This document shows, piece by piece, positions 57,501-64,000 of a stretch of 64,000 nt of DNA; position 1 is the first letter of the stretch, and each line of letters begins with the position of its first letter. The notes below the pieces were generated by a model. The model saw nothing but the letters and a program-made list of their open reading frames with translations. It was not told the origin of the DNA and did no database searches. A program made the position numbers and the translations under genes. The DNA is from Lingula anatina (lineage: Eukaryota > Brachiopoda > Lingulata > Lingulida > Lingulidae), in the NCBI RefSeq assembly GCF_001039355.2, contig NW_019775510.1, forward strand, positions 10,235 to 74,234, written 5' to 3'.

Positions 57501-57690
57501 GCACTCTTGCACTCAGAACCATTCGGATGCCTCCGCACTCGACAATAAATGTATGGAGCTTGCGGAGTCAGCCGAGGATCAGTGCCGATTGGCACTCTTG
57601 AGAAGCAATCGGCAATCCTCGGCTCATTCCGCATTTCGTCATTGTCGAGTGCGGAGACATCCGAGTAGTTCCGAGTGCTTGAGAAGTGAC
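57501..57690. repeat. Foldback repeat
   Basis: CGGATGCCTCCGCACTCGAC and later GTCGAGTGCGGAGACATCCG are inverted copies; so are CAGCCGAGGATC / AATCCTCGGCTC and TGCCGATTG / CAATCGGCA. The arms span about 57509-57590 and 57606-57685, with the centre at GCACTCTTGAGAAG. Confidence 0.65.
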
Positions 57691-57699
57691 CTCGGACCG

Positions 57700-58700
57700 G
57701 AAGACGAGCGACACAAGCGGGAATTATGAAACAAAGAGAAGGACAAAGAGAGACGGTAGTGAGTCGCAGCTAGGAGAAAGACAGAAATCCGACGATATAA
57801 GTACTGTAGTCTTATACAATAGTGGGATTTCTACGACATCAGAGGTAAGAGATATTATATTTATTTAGCTAGATTACAGAGTTCATTTATTCTGTGATTC
57901 AACTTTCATATGATGAATCTGGCCAAGCACAGGTCTCAAACTACTGCGCATTCGTGAAAAGTACTCAGTTTGAAATGAACAAATGGTGAAATTGACAAAG
58001 CCTGCCGGTGTTTACCGTCTGGTTGATTTGATTTAATTTGCTTTCTGGTGTTGTTTTGAGAAATTATATTAGAAATATTCTGTTGCTTTTATGTATTAAA
58101 AAGCAAATCCATCGGACTTTCCTAAGATTAACATTTATTTTGCCTGGGGGATTCCCTTCACATTTTTAGTGTTATATGTGGCCCCAAGGGGATTTTCCAC
58201 CCCTTCCCTCACTTTTGATTAATACAATTCTTCATGGGCCAGATTGAAAATGATATTGCAAAATACATTCAAAATTGTAGGAAGGTTAATTGCAGATAAT
58301 GCTGCGAGTACACTCTTGTGCGAAGGCGAACTTAGCCAGTATAATATTTTTTTTACTTCGTCTCCTGGTTTTGGAGCGCCTGTTCTAATTTTTGAAAGTG
58401 AGGCAATGAAACTAAACAATACTACGCAATTTGTAATCTCAAAAAATTGCTATTTTTAAATAAAGACCATAGCATGGAGTACATTGAAATGCGACTCATT
58501 TATTATTATGATCTTTAATAATAATTAATATAAAATATACGATTTAATAAGTTCTTGTTCCCGGCCTATTTATTAACTAATTGATTTTTTTTAGTATTTG
58601 GAGATTAAAAACACAAAAGTTGTCTGGTTTCATATCCAGGCACCACATATTGTTCGTGTGCTGGTGGATGATAATCTCTCCTTTATTGATTAAGCTGTAA
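57700..58700. other. Unassigned non-coding stretch
   Basis: No exon or repeat recognised with confidence. Confidence 0.3.
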
Positions 58701-58714
58701 ATTAAGACATTTTT

Positions 58715-61012
58715 ATGTGCAGACACAGATGTGTCTGTACATATAGCCATCACCTGTGTCTGTTGTCGTCATTGTGTACTTTCACCACCAATAACAAGAT
58801 AAGTGAAAAACCGTTTTACCTTTTGACTTGAATCTTACAGAACTGATGAACATACATAATATGCAGGTCAAGTTCGAAAATCGGCATGATCGGGCCATTT
58901 TTATGGAAGTCATGCTGTTTTTTTCACTTTTTTCAGCATATATACAATACCGATAACACGAGAAATGAAAAAAACATTTTACCTTTTGGCTTAAAACTTA
59001 AAGAACTGATGAATATTCACAAGTTCGAAAATCAGCATGATCGGGCCATTTTTATAAAAATTATGCTGTTTCTTCACTTTTTCAGCATATATGCAACACT
59101 GATAACACAAGTGGAAAACCGATCGGCCTTTTGTGTTGCAACTCACAGGAGAGATCAGTCTGACTAATATACAGATCAAGTTTGAAAATAAACTTGTTCA
59201 GTAAAGTTTTGATGAAGTTATGCCTTTTTTAGTATTAAGCGGTTTTTCTTCAGATTTAATTCTTAGGCATGTTAACAGTCTCATTATAGAACTAATTAGA
59301 TATGTAAAAGTGTTGTTTTGACATTTTCTGCTTCTTAACAATATTGTTAGTTGATTATATAAAAATGACAGTACACCTGTTATTGTGTATTGTGTAATTA
59401 AGTGTCAAAAATGGAAATAAACTCATATCTTTACAGTTTGTCAGATTCAATCATTCACTATGTTCAGAATCCCCGAATGGAGCAAATTGGACATTTAAAA
59501 TTGTTCTATTGATATTTTTCCTATGTCCACAATTTTCCTAGTTGATCACTGAAAAATGGCAGTAAATTGATTATTTTGTTTTATGTAAAAAAGGTGTTGA
59601 AAATGGAAAGAAAATAATTTCAGTACAGTTATCACTTGTTTACATTTTGGCATTTTGAAAGAGTGACTCTGAAGTTCCATGGCCTTGAAGACCTTCCCAT
59701 ATCACATTTTCTGAATATCCATGATACTTTTATTTTTTTATAAAAAAAATTGATGGTCATTATGCTGTTAAGCATTATGTAATATTGCATCAAAGTTGAA
59801 GACAACCCTATTTTGGGCACTGCCTCATTAGTGACCATTTAAAGAAAACCATGTCACTTACTCTTCTCAAACTTACAGAAAAGTTGCATAGGACTAAAAT
59901 GTAGCTTCAGTTGAAAAACCTGTTTTATCAATTAACTTTTCTGGAAATTAAATAGTTTTTTTGTGAGAATTAAAATTTTCACATAACGACATTTTCAAGA
60001 TGTGACTTTGAAGTTCTATTGGCTTGAAGACCTTTGCTAATCATATTTTCTGAATATCCATGATACTGTTACTTAATTATTATAAATTGATGGTCATTAT
60101 GCTGTTAAGCATTATGTTATATTGCATGAAAGTTGAAGAAAACTCTATTTTGGACACTGCTGCCAGGATAGCGATTAAGGGTAAACCATGTTACTTATGA
60201 TACTCAAACTTACAGAAAAGTTTTATAGGTCTGAAGTGCAGCTTGTGATGGAAAATCAGTGTGATTGTTTTCTGTTTTGGAAGCAATGCAGTTCTATAGA
60301 GTGCTATATGAAGCAATAATTGCCCCTTGGGAGATCACCAACTAAAATCAGGGTTATAAAGTAATTTGCTTAATTAATTTTCAAGTGGCCATTAAATGAG
60401 ATTACATAAAACACGTTGAGATTTCATTGTAAAGTCCCATAGGTTTAGCTCTCTTAACTGTGTCACATAATTAGGAATCGATGATAATAATGCAGGTAAA
60501 TGTTGTTTTATATTGAAAATAAGTTTACAAAAGAAAAATTTTGTGTAACGCTTACTAGTACATCAATGCTAAAGATGAATAACAGTGTCCTTATTATTCT
60601 TGAATTCAAAAGGGTTATTCATATCATGTTTATAGTTATACAGCTAGATTAAAAGTTTGAATAGCAGCTTTATTGGAATTTTTCGTTATGTTTTATTTTA
60701 CATTTTTTTTTAAATTATTTTTCAAACACTAGCATCTTCAAGTTGTCACTTTAACTCCCATCCACCAGAAGCGCTGTGCATTTTCTCTATTTCCACATTA
60801 GCAGTTGCGTTGGTTTTTATGTCTTTAAACATTGTGTAATATTATTTTATGCACTGTCATCATTTTTCACATATTGGGATTTTCATGATGTGAATTTGAA
60901 CTCTAACATATGGTCCTGAAACTGTAATCTTATTGACCATGTTATTCTGTTGTACATTTTTGTGAAATTTTTATCTTTCACATATTGGCATTTTCATTGT
61001 GGGACTCCTCAG

Positions 61013-61015
<3 letters not shown>
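58715..61015 (+). repeat. Large dispersed repeat, copy 1
   Basis: Starts near the palindrome CAGACACAGATGTGTCTG (58721), then three tandem units of ~150 bp (about 58800, 58955, 59090; each with GAAAAACCGTTTTACCTTTTG and ATGATCGGGCCATTTTTA), then segments matching 62460-63540. Two inverted ~310-bp units are at 59640-60260. Confidence 0.6.

Positions 61016-61070
<55 letters not shown>
61016..61070. repeat. (AT)n microsatellite
   Basis: About 27 TA units. Confidence 0.95.
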
Positions 61071-61074
<4 letters not shown>

Positions 61075-61266
61075 GTAAGTGTTTTTCCTGTATAAGTATA
61101 TATTATATATAATAAAAAGAAAAAAAAAGAACATCAGCTATTTTGCCCCAACCGGTTTCATTCTTTCTTCAGGGGGTTTTGTTTATTTGTTACTAGGTGA
61201 TGTCCTAAAGGCTAAAATGTGACATCTGTAACAATGGGTGTTTCATTGTTGCTTTTACCAATGCTA

Positions 61267-61905
61267 TTATCTATTCAATGTAGGTTTATACTTATTAATG
61301 AATAGATTTTCTTTCATTTCCCCTTCTGTTTGGGTTGTTTCCCTAGTGAATTTATTAAATGGGAATACCGTAAAGTCCTTGTTTTTGTTCATAGAGCATT
61401 CCCTAATGTGCCCACTCACAGACGTGCACTGATATTTAGGTTGTCTTATTTGTTGTCTGTGAACGGTCATTCTATGTCGGAGAGTGTCTCCAGTTTGTCC
61501 TATATAGTTCTCACCGCATCCACTGCAAGTTAATACATAAATTAAATTTGAGCTAGTGCAGGTGAATGGGTGTTTAATTCTAAATGTAAGGCCATTTTTA
61601 AATGTTAGATGGCTCCCCTCTTTAATTAGTGGACAGGTGCCGCACCTGGGTACCTCACCTTTCTGTACTCGTATTGTTGAGGTTTCCACATTTATCCTGG
61701 AATTGTTTTCAAATTTTGCTTTTGTTAAAATTTGCTTAAGTGATGGACTTTGTCTCTTACTCTTTATAATCTGCATTTCAGTTAGTATCTCATTCATTTT
61801 GTCATCTTGTTTTACCAAAGGTAAGTTTCCAGTTATGACATTGTGTACTTCCGGATTTTTTGGATTATATGTTGATATGTACGGTATGGCTTCCTTTTTA
61901 TGTAC
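61267..61905 (-). pseudogene. Penelope-like element: GIY-YIG endonuclease part
   Basis: Reads AIPYISTYNPKNPEVHNVI, a stretch rich in basic residues, CGTCPLIKEGSHLTFKNG, then NLIYVLTCSGCGENYIGQTG with DTLRHRMTVHRQQI and HIRECSMNKNKDFTVFPF. IYVLTC..C...YIGQT and the following R..H are the GIY-YIG nuclease core as found in Penelope-like retroelements; the CGTCPL motif before it is the usual linker zinc-like site. The reading ends TLNR at 61267. At its N-side (about 61905) the frame runs into an unrelated repeat, so it is separated from its RT. Confidence 0.75.
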
Positions 61906-63537
61906 AGACACAGATGTGTCTGTACATATAGCCGTCACCTGTGTCTGTCGTCGCCGTAGGCCGTCGCCGCCATCGTCGTCGCCGTGCACTCAGCAATAAC
62001 ACGATAAGTGGAATCCCGTTTTACATTTTGTATTCAAATTAACAGAACTGATGAATATTCATAATACGCAGTTCAAGTTCGAAAATCAGAATGATCGGGC
62101 CATTTTTAGGGAAGTTATGCTGTTTTTTTTTACTTTTTTTAGCATTATTATAACACCGATAACACAATAAGTGAAAAACCGTTTTACCTTTTGGCTTGAA
62201 ACTTACAGAATTGATGAATATTTATAATACGCAGGTCAAGTTCGAAAATCAGCATGATCGAGCCATTTTAAGGGAAGTTATGCTGTTTTTTCACTTTTTT
62301 CAGCATATATGCAGCACTGATAACACAATATAAGAAAAACAGATGGGCAAATTGTCATTATACTCACAGGACTGGTCAATCTTACTAAAATGTAGGACGA
62401 GTTGGAAAATCAGCATAATCGGGCCATTATTTTAGAAGTTATGCTGTTTTTCACATTTCCTCAGATTCAATTCTTAGGCATGTTAACATTCTCATTATTG
62501 AACTAATGAGATACGTAAAAGTGTTTGTTTGACATTTCCTGCATCTTTATAACATTGTTAGTTGATTATGTAAAAATGATGGTAAACTTGTTATTGTGTA
62601 TTATGTTATAAAGTGTCAAAAATGGAAATAAACTCATATCATTGCAGATTGTCAGATTCAATCATCTACTATCTTCAGAATCTCAGAATGGAGGAAATTG
62701 GACATTTTTAAAACACTGTTCTATTGACATTTTTCCCATCTCATCAATTTTCTTAGTTGATCATATACAAATGGTAGTAAACTGTTTATTTTGTTTTATG
62801 TTAAAAAAAGTGTTTTAAAAATGGCATGCAGTTCAAATTAGAAAGCCAGCTCAATTGGGTTGTCATTTATTATTGAATTTATGCAATTTTGTGTGAAATT
62901 TTCATTTTTCTCATTCTGGCATTTTCAAAGTGTGAACTTGAACTCCCATGGGCCTGAAGCCTTATGCTTGTTACACATTTTACTTACATTGGTATTACCT
63001 GATGAGCATAATTAAAATTTGATGTTGAATTTGTAGTTAAGCATAATGTATTTTTACATCAGAATTGACAGTAGCCTATTTTTATGTACAGACACAGATG
63101 TGTCTGTACATATANAACATATGGTCCTGAAAGTGTAATCTTATTGAAGAGATGGATTGAGACCATCTTCTGGGTCTTCCGGAAGACGGTCGGGTTTTTA
63201 AGTTTATATTGACCGATATTTATTTTTTTTCTGTTGGAAGACCATCAAAATGGAGGATGGATCAATAAAGATACTTTGGAATACTGCCAGAAAATATCTC
63301 TGGGTCCGCTCCTGTTATTGACCATGTTACCTGTTGTGCATGATTAAAATTCAGTGTTGACTAAAAGTGCTATTATAAGCATTATTTATGTATTATTGCA
63401 TCAAAATTGACAAAATGACCTATTTTGCATCATTATTTTCTGTTTTTTGTCTGTACATTTGACAGCTTTGCTGCCTTGTTTGCATTGTTATTTTCTGCTT
63501 TTTGTCTGTACATTTGACAGCTTTGCTGCCTTGTTAA
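61906..63537 (+). repeat. Large dispersed repeat, copy 2, inserted in the Penelope-like element
   Basis: From TGTACAGACACAGATGTGTC (61903) through three ~150-bp units (about 62000, 62155, 62320) to TTTGACAGCTTTGCTGCCTT near 63530. A contig join (N at 63115) lies inside. Within 63447-63537 the segment CTGTACATTTGACAGC occurs twice. The parts on both sides are Penelope-like coding sequence. Confidence 0.6.
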
Positions 63538-63823
63538 TTTTGTCTTTGGTGGTCCTCAGGTCGTTCTTTGGTATCTGTTTTGCCTTTTTAATCCCAGTTT
63601 GTATCAGTTGTCTTGGGTATTGTCTCCTTGATAGGAATCCTTCCAGCTCTTTGAGCCTTTGTTTTAATGTAGTTTCATTTGAGACAATTGTGCATAGTCT
63701 TCGAGCTAGGTTGTACAGTATGTTGTGCTTAATGTGTCTGGGATGACACGAGTTAAAAGGGAGATATTGTTTTGTGTCTGTTGTTTTGTGATACACATCT
63801 GTCTCTATTTTCCTTTTACACAC
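63538..63823 (-). pseudogene. Penelope-like element: end of the reverse transcriptase
   Basis: Reads TDTKQYLPFNSCHPRHIKHN then ILYNLARRLCTIVSNETTLK and RLKELEGFLSRRQYPRQLI. The Y-P-x-x-S-C-H-P-x-H segment and the following RRxxxI are those that follow the RT palm in Penelope-like elements. Upstream coding continues past the window edge (63824-64000). Downstream the frame leaves the element at about 63538 (KTTKDKIN then repeat). Confidence 0.75.
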
Positions 63824-64000
63824 ATTACCATAACATCGAGGAATGGGAGTTGTGTTGAATTTGAATCCATCGTAAATTGTAAAGAGGGATGTAGGTTGTT
63901 AAGGATCAGGTTGAAGTCTTTCAATTCATTTTCTGTTTTGTCCCAAATTATAAAGCAGTCATCAAGGAAACGTTTCCATGTGTTTTCTAATTGATTCCTA
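63824..64000 (-). pseudogene. Penelope-like RT, continuing out of the window
   Basis: The minus strand reads an RT-like stretch with WKRFLDDCFI near 63955-63984, close to the YxDD-type palm motif (here LDD after a basic stretch), and NDFNLILNNLHPSLQFT near 63880-63930. The element therefore runs on to the right. Confidence 0.55.

Noticed and set aside
57379-57729. 116-codon plus frame
   Set aside because: Most of it lies in the foldback repeat, whose inverted arms explain the open reading.

Overview
This is AT-rich, intron-containing metazoan DNA. Its make-up (a Roc-COR-death-domain gene, a Ty3/gypsy element of the Mag/Steamer style with a tRNA-Leu-type primer site, a GIY-YIG Penelope-like element and many small DNA transposons) suggests a marine invertebrate, most likely a mollusc and perhaps a bivalve. 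That is inference; no species marker is visible. Six single N bases (9467, 22182, 24601, 29292, 36945, 63115) and a 276-base N block (27486-27761) mark contig joins. Several joins start a second copy of sequence already present, so part of the apparent duplication is probably alternative haplotypes or paralogous repeat copies placed in tandem.

Layout. 1.7-6.5 kb (minus): an intact-looking spliced ROCO gene, with the Roc GTPase on four exons, then COR, then a C-terminal death domain; splice phases agree at every junction. 9.1-9.4 kb (plus): the first exon of a SWIM-type protein with an in-frame stop, cut off by a contig join. 10.3-39.6 kb (minus): a long, many-exon gene that joins a KMT5A-like SET domain, an acidic linker with a duplicated two-exon cassette, a zinc-finger-like segment, a tyrosine-recombinase-like domain and a short W-containing C-terminus. 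It is broken: its SET exon is split at codon level by a TA-flanked transposon (18113-38172 as assembled), and the recombinase exon carries several frameshifts.

The insertion inside the SET exon is roughly 4 kb when later insertions and the extra contig are removed. It has near-perfect terminal inverted repeats and no visible transposase. One assembled copy holds two further insertions: a 1.48-kb TIR element (19702-21181) and a gypsy composite (21897-29127). The second copy (29.5-33.4 kb) shows the empty site for both, including the 5-bp gypsy target site.

40-64 kb holds no gene that I can support. It is filled with dispersed and tandem repeats in both orientations, a 2.4-kb hAT-like element, a Harbinger-type palindromic MITE, an 8-unit ~142-bp satellite with a perfect nuclear-receptor DR1 motif in most units, and a Penelope-like element on the minus strand whose RT end and GIY-YIG endonuclease are separated by a repeat insertion.
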